Origin: Sipunculus nudus
Taxonomy: Eukaryota > Annelida > Sipuncula > Golfingiida > Sipunculidae
Direction: 5' to 3'
DNA length: 64,000 nt
NCBI GenBank assembly: GCA_026874595.1
Contig: CM049306.1
Location: 57,976,019-58,040,018, forward strand
Both the position numbers and the translations under genes were made by a program. The first letter of the stretch is position 1. Each line of letters starts with the position of its first letter. Shown piece after piece: positions 1 through 12,580 of this stretch. Under the pieces are notes generated by a model. The model made no database searches and had not been told where the DNA came from. It saw only the letters and a list, made by a program, of their open reading frames with translations.

Positions 1-510
1 GTGAGAGATGTAAGGAATTTCTTTAATAAAGTTTGTACTGGAGGTCGGGATGAACCAAAAAAAACTTCAGCATCAATTCCGTGCACCTTACGTGAGAAAT
101 AGCAGTCAGTAACACCACATATCCTTCGAGCTTAGAGCTGTAAACACCAGTGACCATCTTGGATAAAGAGGAATTGATTATCCCAAAACTCTAAAATAAC
201 TACTTTAATGGAATTATTATGTGATCATTATTGAGAAATGACAATTCATATGTACTTCTCGACTCAACTGATGCTAGAGACACTAAATATGTTTTTCAAT
301 ATGGCGTTGGCGGCCATATTAATCATCGGGATCCACCGTAGTTAGCCGTCACTTGTAAGAGGGTCATATATGTCTATTTTCCTCTAATATGACCCTTGCT
401 GTCAAACCCATCATGGAAAAATTGTACAAACAAAGATGTCATATGACCCTACTAAAGTGGTTGAGTGACCTTACTCTATTTATGTCCAATATTTGCTCCT
501 ATTACTTCAG
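1..510. other. AT-rich stretch, no gene seen
   Basis: No coding signal or recognised repeat is visible. A pyrimidine-rich tract ending in AG at 509-510 could be the acceptor of the possible exon that follows. Confidence 0.4.
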
Positions 511-781
511 TGTAATGTCGAATCGAAAACAAATGGAGTCGGGGTTCAAGCTGATCACGTTGACTCCAGCAGACTTAGGACCGCATCAGCTGCCTCACCG
601 AAGAAGAAAAGTTAGATTCCATGCAGGTATTGGTGAAGCGATGCCTGTATATGAGTATAACAGCTATAGATGCCACTCTAAGGCATCCACGACGCATTTA
701 CAGAGTAGCTCAAGATCGCCTGATAACGAGGACAAGACGAGAGGTCGCACGAGACAGCAAAGCTGCAGCACCAACGCCTAG
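511..781 (+). CDS. Possible 3'-terminal exon, unknown protein
   Basis: A pyrimidine-rich tract ends in CTTCAG at 510. From 511 one frame stays open for 90 codons, entered with one leftover base (phase 2), to a TAG at 779-781. The predicted tail is rich in basic and polar residues (R, H, S, T) and has no recognisable domain. AATAAA motifs at 1037-1042 and 1054-1059 could serve as polyadenylation signals. It may be the last exon of a plus-strand gene that begins left of the window. A second frame overlaps from 621 to 905, so the reading frame is not secure. No function is assigned. Confidence 0.3.
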
Positions 782-1635
782 TATAAGCGGTGAACGCCTG
801 AACACCTCAGCCACCAGCATGCAGACAGTTTGGCGCATGACTAGCACCTTTACAACGAAATCTTACAGAGTGATCTTTGTTTTCTTCATAAGCCGTTTAG
901 TGTAATGTCTGACAGTGAAACGGTCAAATCGTACTGGATCGATGAAATGGAGGCAAGGCTACGAAGACCCATCTAGGCTCTTATCCATTAGGAGATAAGA
1001 AAAAAATTACTATATATAACGACCTCAAAAGAGATGAATAAACTGTCCCTTGAAATAAATATTCTCTTTTTGCATTTGAAAATTAAATATAATCATTACA
1101 GATCTGCAGATCTGTAGTGTACCGTAATAAAAAAAATATACGGCACATTTATCTGTATCTCATTTTGTGCCCAAATACTTGAAGCGCCAAATACAATTAC
1201 TGCAATAAAAAATATATAAATACATTTACGCACGGACGTCGCGGAAGGGACAATGATGAGTTTGATCATCAGTTTCATTGGGGTCATTTGGAACAGGCCT
1301 CGCGGTAACAATAACATTTACTTAATAAATTAGATTCAGACTTTGGCCGGTATCAAATTAGACGCGTCCCTCCAGATACATCAAGAATCAATAGAGTTTC
1401 TCGACTGAATGTAGACGGAAAATAGACGAAACAACCAACTAAATAGAGAAAATACATTTACAGTTTTCTGATTTTAGTAAAATCATCTTATCATCGTTTT
1501 GAGATTTAACACAGTGCTAAAATAGAAGTATATACGTACACACATACGTACTTATACGTAATAAAAAGAACTTTGTAACACACACATATATATATGTGTG
1601 TATTAAATTATCTTTTATATTGCATACATTTTCAG

Positions 1636-1805
1636 GCACCAACAGCCACGTTTTTACGTTGATAATACTAACAGAAAGTTACCAAAGTTACCGAAGTTCA
1701 CACTCTTCTCCGGAGGAAGGGAGGCTTTTAGGGGTGGTTGAGTTTCGTCAGTATGTGGGTCATCAATTTGTGTGGGTGGACTTCCTCAGGAACCCAAGAG
1801 CGTAA
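1636..1805 (+). CDS. Possible terminal exon, unknown protein
   Basis: The acceptor-like sequence CATTTTCAG ends at 1635. A frame entered in phase 1 then stays open for 56 codons to TAA at 1803-1805. The translation has an ordinary globular composition (aromatic, acidic and basic residues mixed) unlike the low-complexity frames nearby, but I recognise no domain. No AATAAA follows closely. Its relation to the possible exon at 511-781 is unclear, because that one also ends in a stop. Confidence 0.25.
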
Positions 1806-2227
1806 AAACCATCGAATGCATATTTTTCTTATTCTTTCTTGCTTCTATCCGTGTTTGCACCAGATCTCAAATATGGCTGATATAAAAAAACTGATCTTTT
1901 TTCCAACAATATTAATCATAGGTTACAGATTTGCACAGGATATTTATTTTTTGCCTTGAATCTATAAGATCGAACACTCAGAAACTGATTTACCATTATC
2001 AGTTGAGGGCGTCGGGGGGAGATTCAAGTGATCGCTTGGCGATTATAAATATCTACTTTGTTGCGGCGAATTATTCATAGTCAGATGTTGAAGGATCTCA
2101 GGTATGATTTATATAAATCTAAACATTTGCCATGGGATACATCATCCCAGCAATAAAACACATCGCAAATTGAAGACGAACTTTTGATTCGCTTCGAGAT
2201 GTATAAACCACTAAATTATTTACTTAC

Positions 2228-2509
2228 CGTCTCTCTTTGCCACCAGTCTAATAGTCTCTGACCGCGGTCCAGTATCTGGGCCCTTCATTGCGTACACCTG
2301 CAACTTGTAGTGGGCCCACGTGTAGAGTCCTTGTATGGACGCACAAACGACCTCGCTTTCGTTCTTTACGATCACGTGGGTAGGCAGCCATGTTGTATTT
2401 GTGTTCCATCGGCTCAGAGTGTAGTCCGTTGGACGGCCGTGTTCGGGTCGTAGCCAGCATATCGTGGCCTCCGACTCTTTCACTACTTTTACCGTCAGGT
2501 TTCGAGGGC
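2228..2509 (-). CDS. Exon encoding one fibronectin type III domain
   Basis: The exon starts after AAACAG and ends before GTAAGT, 282 bp, phase 1 at both ends. The 94-residue product opens with PRNLTV, has the B-strand A-T-I-C-W pattern, then Y-x-L-x-R-W, and ends with the Y-K-L-Q-V-Y-A core followed by a G-strand; this is the FN3 fold pattern. One domain per symmetric 1-1 exon is the usual FN3 arrangement. Confidence 0.75.
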
Positions 2510-4131
2510 CTGTTTAAAATGAATTTATATTGAAACATTTACATTTCCCAATTTAAAATCACAAAGAACCGATGGGATCGCATTAGTGCGTTCTTAACAT
2601 TAATTTACGATAAATATTGGAAGATTATTTAAAATAATATAAAATTAGAACACTGAAATAAAGTGACAATTTTATTTCAAACAAACTGCATCTAGGAGTT
2701 ATTTAACTGAATACTATCGATGCTAGTGCCTACCTTTCTTTGAGCAATACAATACACAGATAATATGTGAGAAAGTGTTGATCAGATAAAAATGAAATAT
2801 AAGACATAAGATACGTTTTCATACGATTAAATATAAGACACAAGATAAAAAAATGTTACAATGTGCGGCACCTTTAATGGATTTTACTATGTGCAGCAAT
2901 ATGCATTATAAGGCTTTTAACCTGTTTTATGTAAGATCTTATATGAAACTTCAAAAGTTGTACCTACGTGATATATCAGACAAATGAACGATGACCGTCG
3001 CCTCTGCCGTCCGAATTGGTGATCCACCATCGTAAGCAACCAGAGTAAGATTGATGTCAGTGACCGGTGGTTCGACACGGCTGATATAACTGATTTCCCC
3101 GGTAGTGATGTTAACTTTGAAGTGGTCTTTATAGCTGCTTTCTAACTGCCTGTATGTAATATTTTTGTTATAATCAATCTGGTCTCTGTCAGTCGTTTCA
3201 ACTTTAGCCACGGGCCTGTCGCCGGTGGAGTTCCTGAACATGTAGAATTTGTATGGCGACTGAGTGAATTTTGGCGGGAAACTGTTGAAAACCGAGACGG
3301 TAATGATCACATTTTTATAGTCCACAACCCCAGCGGACGAGGCTACTATCATAAAACGGTAGGTCTCGCCTACGGGCCGAGTTATCTCGACTTTTGTTCT
3401 GAGTTCACCACTAAAGCGATCAACTTGGAAGGTGCCGCTGTCTTGGCCGCTTAGATGGTATTCCACAGTGTCGCTCACCGAACACTTCTGACCAACTGTA
3501 CTACAAGCACGTACTGTCAGCACATGCAGGCCCTCAGGCGCGTTGACGTACACACGGACACGATACGGCGCGTCTAGGAACTGTATGCTGCCTTAAAAAG
3601 GAAATAAACATCTGGTTAATTTTTATTCATATGTAAATTAAATAAAATGTTTAGAAGTAACAAATAATACTCAAGTACGACACGAATCACTTAGATCTTG
3701 ACATTTTCCATGACAAGATTGATACAAAATGGCAAATTACTCTTGAAGAACCATACGGAAGCGAGAGACCACCACTAGACAATAGCTGATTGCTTCCTCG
3801 TTTAGTTAAACTATTTTGCCATTAATGTAGACCATAGATGGAAATATTGAGAAAAAAACATTGTTATGCCATATTGGGACAAAATCATCCGGCAACTATT
3901 TGATTATTATTCTTTTTTTTAAATTTACATATAAGATATAAAGAAAAGAGAAGTATTCTCATTATTCCTTCTTATTTTGCTATTTCTAATTGATTCATGA
4001 TAAATGACAAACTCTGATGTAATGTTAACATAATAATACTTACTCTTCACTGTGATCGGTAGAGTGATCACCATAAGACAGATGTTTATGAGCAGGGTTT
4101 CCATGGTAACACGCCTATTTGGTGGTTGCAT
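2228..4131 (-). CDS. Cadherin-repeat/FN3 receptor-like protein, 5' part of gene
   Basis: Three exons read in one consistent frame on the minus strand: 4131-4044 (start and signal peptide), 3591-2968 (two cadherin repeats) and 2509-2228 (FN3). Each junction is phase 1 with GT/AG boundaries, so the 624-bp and 282-bp internal exons are symmetric 1-1 modules, typical of extracellular multidomain proteins. Several N-x-S/T sites fit a secreted or membrane protein. After the FN3 exon there is a strong GTAAGT donor, and the remaining exons (further domains, membrane span, cytoplasmic part) are not recognisable before the left edge. Cadherin repeats mediate calcium-dependent adhesion, and FN3 domains are binding spacers. 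A cadherin-to-FN3 order is uncommon, so the family stays open: adhesion receptor or lineage-specific receptor kinase are possible. Confidence 0.75.
2968..3591 (-). CDS. Exon with two cadherin repeats
   Basis: The exon begins after TTTTTAAG (3592) and ends before GTAGGT (2967). The first repeat has the F-x-V-D-x-x-SGEL signature. The second has F-K-V-N-x-x-TGEI, a degenerate calcium-site stretch (TDRDQIDYNKNITY) and the A-Y-DGGSP motif. The first repeat lacks an obvious full DxD/DxNDN calcium set, so it may be a degenerate membrane-distal repeat. An alternative donor four bases downstream (AG|GTACAA) would break frame with the FN3 exon, so the phase 1 donor is preferred. Confidence 0.75.
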
Positions 4132-4174
4132 GTCTAGGCTGGAGGCGTCATCGCGGAGGCAGCCCCAAGGAAAT
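4044..4174 (-). CDS. First coding exon: 5'UTR end and signal peptide
   Basis: An acceptor-like TTCTTGTAG precedes 4174, so there may be an upstream untranslated exon. The first ATG is at 4131; a second in-frame ATG at 4104 has the better context (ACCATGG) and starts directly with a hydrophobic signal peptide (METLLINICLMVITLP). The second is the more likely start. The exon ends at 4044 before GTAAGT, in phase 1. A short upstream ORF (ATG plus four codons and TAG) occupies 4151-4134. Confidence 0.65.
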
Positions 4175-4437
4175 CTACAAGAAGTGAATCAAGAAAGGTT
4201 CAATTAGCGGCACCTTATTTAATATTAATCATCCTATAAAAGAGAGCCACGCACAAACAAGCACCGACGCTAGCGCTGACCCAAATTCTCACTATACCAT
4301 TAGAGGTATGAGAACAAATACAAATTAGATTCCATGATCCCACATGGTAAACAGAAAAGAGAGGATGGGGTGTAGATTGTGACGAAACAACTTTTAAGAA
4401 ATTGCAAAAACATATGGTGTAAATAGTTATGTTCATT

Positions 4438-5018
4438 TGTTACAAACCCATGGAAATCCTATTTCGCTACTGATGCCTGTATAAACCCTGCTCAAATTAT
4501 TTAGTTTATGTTAATTTTCTCATTTATTATTTTGTTTGCTCAGTGCAACTTCAACTACGCATCTTCACACAAATGCCTCTTGTTGATTCAAGTCTTTATA
4601 ATGGATTTCCTATGTCAGCCTGGACGTCAGCGACACGAAAGGTTTGGTTTAGCTGTACCAATTGTAACACTTGTTTAAGGTTACAATTTGATAGAGCTAA
4701 ACCTATTTTATACTGATTTTGAACAATTACAAAATATGTGTCAAAATCTATATACTGTAGACTATACAATACCTGGAACAAAACGATCAATGTGCCAGAC
4801 ATTAGACAGCTGATGTATATGTGATGTAACATATGGTGGAATATTTATGTACATTGTTAAAAAACCACAAAAAAAGTATTTCGCTACTGATGCCTGTATG
4901 TACCCTGGTCCAATTATTCAGTTAATGTTAAAATTCTCATTTATTATCTTGTTTTCTTAGTGCAACTTAAACTGTGCACCTACACGCAAATGCCTCCTGT
5001 CGACTATAGCCATGATTC
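4438..5018. repeat. Direct repeat pair, ~415 bp period
   Basis: About 160 bp at 4438-4598 recurs at 4856-5018; both share TATTTCGCTACTGATGCCTG, CTCATTTATTAT and GTGCAACTT. The stretch between them (about 4598-4835) recurs at 10281-10520. The copies are clearly diverged. No gene is visible here. Confidence 0.6.
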
Positions 5019-5795
5019 CTTGTTTTAACAGAATACACTCCATTCACTCATGGAAAAGTAAATTTTATATATAATGTCAAACAGTGAAAATTACAGTTAT
5101 TTTTATTACAACCGCCTTAACATGAAATATATTTAGAATTAATAACCCTTTAGATATTATAAGATACTGAATTATCTGTTATACAAGGCCCAGCCGTGAC
5201 TAATACTACTTAAAACTGAAAATGCAAAATTCCAAAGCCCCTTATGTCTTACAGAAAGAAATTATGACTTCCGCTTATCGGTTCGAAAAATGTCAGATTA
5301 TAATTTTAATGTTTAGTGAATATATTTTAATTTAAAATTCAAAATGTTGGCGATTCTGGATTCCATAAAAAAGGAATCGGAAGAAAGCTGCATTCAAATA
5401 TGATTGATGTTATTGATGTAAAAACATAATTTCCAAGGTCGTATATAATTTTAATTTTTTTCAAGGATTCGATCATGACCCACACGATCGTGAGAGGAGA
5501 AAGCTGGAAGTGGTCCAAACCACCATACATAATTAAATAAGCTGTCCTAGATCAATGAACAAGCCAAATTCAGGCCATACCTGATGATATTGTGTTTACT
5601 ATGCTGGCCCCTGGACAATTCATGCAGCCTTTCGTAAAAACAATTTTTTAAATAGGTAAAGGCCTGAATACAAAACATATATTTCTCATAGACAACAATT
5701 ATAGAGCCTGCATGGTTAGAATGAGTACAATTAATATTTACGCTGTTATAGGCCTGTTTATTTTCTGGTAAGGTACACTTTGTTATATAAATAAT

Positions 5796-7348
5796 ACTCT
5801 AAGAAAAAAGGTTTCCAGGTAGAACCCTTCTTCAGAGTGCACTGAGTGGGGAACTTTTTAAGGTTCAAGCTGGAACTTTAAAGGCAGGGTTCTTTTTAGA
5901 ACTTCCCGAAGGTTCTTTTTCTGGAACCTTATAGGTTCCATCGAGAACCTCTTCAGAGGTTCTGAGAGGAACCCTCCAAAGTTCTTCACGATGGACTGAG
6001 TGGGGAACCTTAAAAGGTTCTGGCTGGATCCCCATGTGTAGGGTTCTTTATACTACCTTCAATGATGGTTTATTTTAAAAAAAGTCCAGGATGTCATATC
6101 ATACGTCTAGGGTAAATTAATCACACGTCATATGTCATTATTTAAAGGAAACATTTTTGATAGATGATATTAAAATATATCTCATAGAAAGTGGGTAACT
6201 GCAAGGATCATATCTGAAAAATTATATTTATACGCGTGTCCTGAAAATACGATTAATCCTTCCAGTTGAAATAAAAACACGTTTTTTAGAAACACGTCTT
6301 TTATTCGGTTGTAAATATCCATTTGTGAAAAAAAGTGCAACGGCCAAAAAGCATTAGCATATGTGTGCACCTAAATAAATATAAATATATAATTTGGCAC
6401 TTGCGATACAGAGTACCCGAACACCCAAAGCAGTTCCGAGTCATTTTCTCATAATAAATACTTACACATTCAGATCCCCTGGGAATCATTCAACGTAGAG
6501 TCTTTGATACTGCAGGTACTACTGTTATGTTTTTGACTGAATAAATTTCAGTTTCCTTGATATATACTAACATGAAAATTGCATACTTTGCACTGTCTGT
6601 CCTACCCGCACACACACAAATGGCGACAAGAATGAACATCCATGCTGACCCTTTGTGTGCTGTTCCTTTTGGCATTGAAAGCTGGTGTTCATCAAGAATT
6701 CATTTCTGATTGTTTACGTGTCCTTAGGTACATGTTAACCTCTTGTGGCTCGGGGTACTCTTGTGTAGCAAATCTGTATTATAAGATTAATACTTCTCTG
6801 TTTTACAAAACAAAATATATAAAGTCGAGGCAGCATATGATCGACAAACAAATTGTGATGCTATAAGTGCCTCATACGATGTTGGTATGGCTAGTGCAGC
6901 AGATACGCTTTAGTGTGTGTTTCAAATGTAGACGGGTCCCTTGGGCAAATGTGTCTATGTATACAAATCTTCCAACCAAAACGATTTTTTTTCGGTACAA
7001 TAGATGCCCTGTGTGATCAACGATAAACTCCAAAAAAAAAAACGCGAAAAAAATAATCAGTGTTCCGTGTCAACATATCCGTTGATTGCGTGATGCGTCC
7101 TGGGTATGGAGCGGAACGGTACGTACACTCAATCTGGAAAATAAGAGATGAGATTTACTAAAGAAAAGATATATAAATATTCACACGTATATATATAACG
7201 TTAATTCCTGTCACACAATTGCTCTCACCTAAACACAGTGGCGGAAATTATGCAATCTTTAGGGTAAGCAAACAGTTTGGATATTTTACCCCTAGTTGTT
7301 GAGAGTTCATTAAAATACGTTTCTCGTTTGTGAATTCGGTAATTCCAA

Positions 7349-7395
<47 letters not shown>

Positions 7396-8782
7396 GGAAT
7401 CATATTGTGAATGTCAATGTTGACAAACTTCTAATATTTTGTGAAGTTTTCCGAAACAGCATTAACGCGTTAAATATTAAAATAATAATATACGTGTATT
7501 TTACAACGGTGTACCAACATAAAGAATACGTAATTTTCCTTATTTACCTCATAATATTTATTAATTTTGTTTCGAATTATTCGTAGCCTTCTTGTAATTA
7601 TGTGATTAACACAGACATGGTTAACACAACAAAATATCGTTTTTCTACTTTGTGATACACAATTCCATGTGCATTATTAACACGAAACACGTTACAATTT
7701 AGGAATAACTCTGAAATACCTTACCCTGTTATAATCATCAGCCTTTTCAAATGAAAATCCTTCTTCTCTTTCATTCGCACTATAGCTATTCAGGCATATG
7801 TATCTGGTCACTGTAAAGAGAAAGAATGGATAGGCGACCTTATTAAAGTCAACGCTTGTTAACAATACAACACCACATTAATTAGAGAACACCTTCAGTG
7901 AATGTGTAATTAAGCGTGATCAAACACTTGGAGAGTCCGTTTGGTTTCTTGGGCCACTTTGTTGAACACCCCAATTGACCAGTTTTCAAAACAGCGCTCC
8001 ATTCAGTCCCACATACTGGTTATGCTTAAAATTGGTTTGGCGATGCGTTTTTACACTCTTTATATGATAAATGATCTAAAGGACAATTTAAAGAAATGAC
8101 TAAGGATAGAATAATACTGTAAACACTATTCAATATGTTATGAATTCCAGTGTATTCCATGTACAGTTGCCTGGTTTGTTTAGTTTCAGACTCAGAAGCC
8201 GAATTATAATTTTGCTTGCTAAATGTTGTTAAAAAGCGGTCATTTTCCTTTTACACTGTCAGAACTTGTCAAATTCTACATGACTGGTGTTGCTATGAAC
8301 TTGTATTAGTCAAGACCGCAACAATTCGTGCACGCACAGCATGTTTATCATTGGCCTTGATCCACGTTTAGATTAAGTGAACGTACCGGTCACTTCTTTT
8401 GCAGACGGGGACTAACTGGATACATTAAGTCACTGGACATTTAATCTCTTGCCATAAGTTCAACATTCTTCACATGAAAATATATATAAACATAGGTCTT
8501 ACCTCATAATTATTTCCTCTTCCAATAGAGCAAAACATCCGACCGTAAACAGTTGACCTTATCAGTTCAAATAGCTTGCGCATGCCGGTCCTAATCATCG
8601 GGATATCCAGTCAACACACAGGTTCCATCTGGAATCTTGTATCAAGTAATCGTCAGGGCACGAACCTCCAAGTGCTAGATGGAACCTCTTTACGGAGAAA
8701 AGAGTTCTAGATGGAACCATGGTTCTACCAAGAACCATTTGGGTTCTTAATTGAACCATCAAGAACCCTTTTTTCTTAGAGT
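5796..8782. mobile_element. ~3 kb DNA transposon-like insertion with GGTTC-rich ends
   Basis: The left end ACTCTAAGAAAAAAGG (5796-5811) is matched by the inverted right end CCTTTTTTCTTAGAGT (8767-8782). Inside both ends (about 5810-6050 and 8610-8770) GGTTC/GAACC motifs are densely repeated in both orientations, as subterminal transposase sites often are. The paralogous unit at 10030-10270 lacks the element. No transposase frame is seen, so it would be non-autonomous. A target-site duplication is not clear. A CAGTGGCGG motif at about 7237 hints at a nested second element. Confidence 0.6.
7353..7392. repeat. (CT)n microsatellite
   Basis: Twenty uninterrupted CT units lie inside the ~3 kb insertion. 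Confidence 0.95.
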
Positions 8783-10863
8783 GCAGTTAAAAATATTAAA
8801 CAGGAATCCTAGCGTCTGACGTATTATAAATAATAATCGTATTTAAAATAGGGTTTTAGTGTGGAAATATGCATATGTATGTATATGCATGATACAGCCT
8901 AAAGTAATTTTTAATGTCTTAATAGCTGATATCGCGCATGTAGTTCTGATTGTAAATTAAAGATTTGTTATATTTCAAGTTGGTTTTCGACTCATGAAAT
9001 TACTCTTACACCGGGCAACACAACATGACTTCTGAACGACAATTTGGTAGGCCAGGTTAGAGAGTAAAATTGTAATGGCTTTTTTTTCTAACTCTCATTT
9101 TAACATTTTTAATATGTGAAGAAATGAAATTATTTTTGTTTTGTAGTGCATGAAATACTACAGAAGCGCCTTTAGTGGGAATGGGGCTGCATTGATAGTG
9201 TTAACAGCCAACGTGCACTTTTATTTACATATCATTAAGATAAAAGACTAAATAATGGATATTTTATAACATGAAATAGTGCAATTTTATGTTTTACTTA
9301 TACCAAAATATATCGATTATAAATACAAGAGCTTCAATTTATCGCACTATATTTCAAAATGATAAAAGTTAACAATAATATTTAAAAGTATCTCCTTCCA
9401 CAATCTTTCCCTACAAACCATATATTCCCCCACGTTTGACATAAAAACCTGTGAAACAAAAAAAAAAAAAAAAAAAAATGGCTTTCTTTTTCCAAAGCTT
9501 CATATGTCTTACAGAAAGAAATGTAGACTTCCGTTTATCGATTTGGACATTGCCAGATTATAATTTTTATGTTTAGTGAATATATTTCAATTTAAAATGC
9601 AAAATGTTTGCGATTTTAGACTTTTGAAAGAAGAATCGGAAAAAAGCTGCATTCAAATATGATGGTTATAACTGATGTAAAAACATAATTTCCAAGGTCG
9701 GATATAATATTATTACATGAAGGACTCGATCATGCCCCACACGATCGTGAGAGGAGAAAGCTTGAGGTGGCCTAAACCACCATGAATAATTAAGAAGGCT
9801 GTCCTAGATCAATGAACAAGCAAAATTCAGGCCATACCAGTCAGCCAGTACTGAAAAAATGATATTATGTTTATAATGCTGGGCCCACACTGTTTTTTTT
9901 CGAGATTATAACCAAACCTCGTGAAATTACAAAAAAGTTACCTCGTCAAAGGCGCATAAACACACCAAATTCGCGGACAATTGATGCAGCCTTTCGTAAA
10001 AATTAATTTTAAACAGGGAGATGCCTGAATATAGAACATATATTTCTCATAGATAACATTTAACGAGCCAGCATGGTAAGAAGAGTTCAAATAATATTTA
10101 CGCTGTTATAGGGCTGTTTATTTTCTGGTGAGGTACAGTGTTTTATAAATCAGTTTAAAATATGAAACAGGAATCCTAGCGTCTGACGTATTATAAATAA
10201 TAATCGTATTTAAAATAGGGTTGTAGTGAGGAAATATGCATAACATTATGCAGCCTTAAGTAATTCTTTTAATGTCTTAATAATGGATTTCCTATGTCAG
10301 CCTGCATGGACGTCAGCGACATGAAAGGTTTGGTTTAGCTGTACCAATAGTTACACTTGTTTGAAAGTTAAGTTTAAGGTTACAATTTGATAGAGCCAAA
10401 CCTATTTTATTCTGTTTTGAACAATCACAAAAATGTTTCTAAATCTGTATACTGTCGACTATACAATATATGAGATAACAAAAGATAAATTTTCCAGCAA
10501 TTAGACGGCTGATGTCGCGCATGTATAGTTCTGGTTGTAAATTAAAGAGCAAAGTAGAATTCTTATATTTCAAGTTGGTTTCCGACTCAAGAAATCCTCT
10601 TACTGGGGGCAACACAACATGACTTCTGGACGACACTTTGGTAGGCCTGATTATAGAGTAAAATTGTTATGGCTTTTATTCCTAACATTCATTTGGATAT
10701 TATTATAACAGACTAATTAATAAATGTTTTATCATATGAAATAGTGCAATTTTATGCATGTTTTACTTACCAAAATATATCGATTATAAATACAAAAGCT
10801 TCAATTTGTCGCACTTTATTTCCAAATGATAAAAGTTATCAATGATATTTAAAATATCTCTTT

Positions 10864-12362
10864 CCACATATTTTCCTACTAACCATACATTCCCCCACGT
10901 TTGATATGAAATCCGGCGAAACACCTAATAAAAAAAAAGGACAACGAAATCGGCCAGATCATGCTTTGCATTATTCTTGCTGGGAACCCCGTCGAATACC
11001 ATTGCTTGGTTTTACAGGAAGGGAGACAAAAATAAGTTGCCTATTTCTGCCTTCCTTAGAGTCGCTCCGGAAAAATCCGGAATGGTAAGGTTAAGATCTA
11101 TATTTGTATGATAATATTAAAAAAAACCCACTTGTATCCAGCTTGTGATAACAATTAAAAAAAAATTCTGGCTCGATTTCTCATACCGAATTTACGCCGA
11201 AGAATAGGTTAATCTTCCTTTGCCAGATTTCGTATTTGAAAAGTATAAAAGTTTATTTTGCATTTTAATAAAACATACAAGGTGACACCAAGAAGGGTCG
11301 CCAAATGAACCCATGCAACATTTTTTTGGGGGAACGCACATATATATTCGTTTTTTAGACACCTTGAGGAATATCAAAGTGTTAGACAATTCATTTGCAA
11401 AGGCGCACAGGGATGCAATCCACTTACAAAAATATGTTGTTGTCTGCAGCTGAAGAGATATTACGGTCATAACTACACACGTCCATCCCTAAGGTGGACA
11501 GAAAAGGGCCACTAAAATTAAGGCACATGACTGCCAAGTGCCACTCTTTGGGTATCAAAATCTTGTGATGCATTGTCTTCTTGCATATGCACTATGAATT
11601 TGATCTTTTTGATAAATAAATGTAAAATTGCATTTGAGACTAAAACAGCGAACGTGCATTTACATGCATGTATCTACAGAATAGACTAATTATTGGAGAG
11701 TTGGCACTGTAAACTGCCATGTATCATTTACTTATATGTTAAAATGATTTGTATGAATAAAAAAAGATTCATTTGAATCACTTTTGTTTTCAATAAGATT
11801 CAAACTCTCCAACACCTTTTCCCACAATTCATACGTTGGCTCAATACTGGACATGAAACCGTGGGAAACAACAAATAAAAACTTCAAAAGACAAGAAAAT
11901 ATACTGCACAATATTCATGCCGTGACGTTATGGCATATTACCCCAGCCATACTTATCACCTTAGCTTCGCTTTTACTGGAAGAGAGAGGAAAAAAACGCT
12001 CGTTCTGCTTTCCTACCAGTCCCTTAGGAAAATTTGTTTGACAGAAAAGGTTATAGGTCTACGACCGCCTTACCTGTATCATAATGTAAAAACACTGGTA
12101 TCCAGCTTGTATTAAGATTAAAGAAAAATCGATTTCTCATACCTAATTTATGCGTGAGAATGGGTTCATATTTCTATGGAAGAAATCTTACAAGTCAATT
12201 TTAATTTTAATCACAAACGGGATGGTGGCAAGGAGGGCCGCAAAACGAATCCCTTGGAACAGTATTTTTGCGGAAGCGAGTTTACCAGACAATTTGAGGA
12301 ATACAAAAATATTAGACAATCCACTAGCACTGGGCGCTCAGGGGTACCATCGAATATATTGT

Positions 12363-12413
<51 letters not shown>

Positions 12414-12580
12414 GGTCAGAATAACACCTCATTCATCAATATTAAGAAAAGAACAGGGCCCCTACAAGACTTGCATGGGCTACTCTTGAACTATCAAAAT
12501 CATGGGATGCATTCTCTTCTTGCAAGGGCACTATGATATTGTTTTGCAGTCTGTTTGATACGTAATTCTTGGAAAGGCCA
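10864..12580. repeat. Second diverged tandem repeat, ~950 bp period
   Basis: Copy 1 (about 10864-11650) and copy 2 (about 11806-12580) share ordered blocks: CCACGTTTGATATGAAA versus CAATACTGGACATGAAA, GTATCCAGCTTGT, CGATTTCTCATACC, GAGGAATA(T/C)AAA, TTAGACAAT and CTTCTTGCA. Short frames ending near a possible donor (AATGGTAAGG at 11083) occur in copy 1 but are not preserved in copy 2. Confidence 0.6.
12365..12412. repeat. (TA)n microsatellite
   Basis: A long alternating TA run lies at the end of the second repeat copy and creates spurious I-Y-I-Y reading frames on both strands. Confidence 0.95.

Larger units (their letters stand above)
5228..10935. repeat. Diverged tandem duplication, one copy split by an insertion
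   Basis: Unit A is 5228-5795 plus 8783-9475; unit B is 9490-10935. Shared landmarks, in order, include ATGTCTTACAGAAAGAAAT, CACACGATCGTGAGAGGAGA, CACGTTTGA near the unit end and GGAATCCTAGCGTCTGACG. Unit A is interrupted by the element at 5796-8782. Unit B carries the extra segment 10281-10520 that is also found at 4598-4835. A run of 21 A (9458-9478) lies at the junction of the units. Short open frames inside are not conserved between units, so I read none as genes. Confidence 0.7.

Noticed and set aside
1096-1317. Minus-strand frame with a membrane-span-like stretch after a TATTGCAG acceptor, in the right phase to follow the FN3 exon
   Set aside because: The sequence is short and low-complexity, the downstream donor is weak, and hydrophobicity comes partly from the pyrimidine tract. 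It is not convincing as the receptor's membrane exon.
6642-6866. 74-codon frame starting with a signal-peptide-like segment
   Set aside because: It lies inside the ~3 kb transposon-like insertion, has no recognised mature part, and the hydrophobic start can arise from T-rich DNA.
12150-12536. Overlapping frames on both strands through 12365-12412
   Set aside because: They are opened by the (TA)n run and are not conserved in the paralogous repeat copy.
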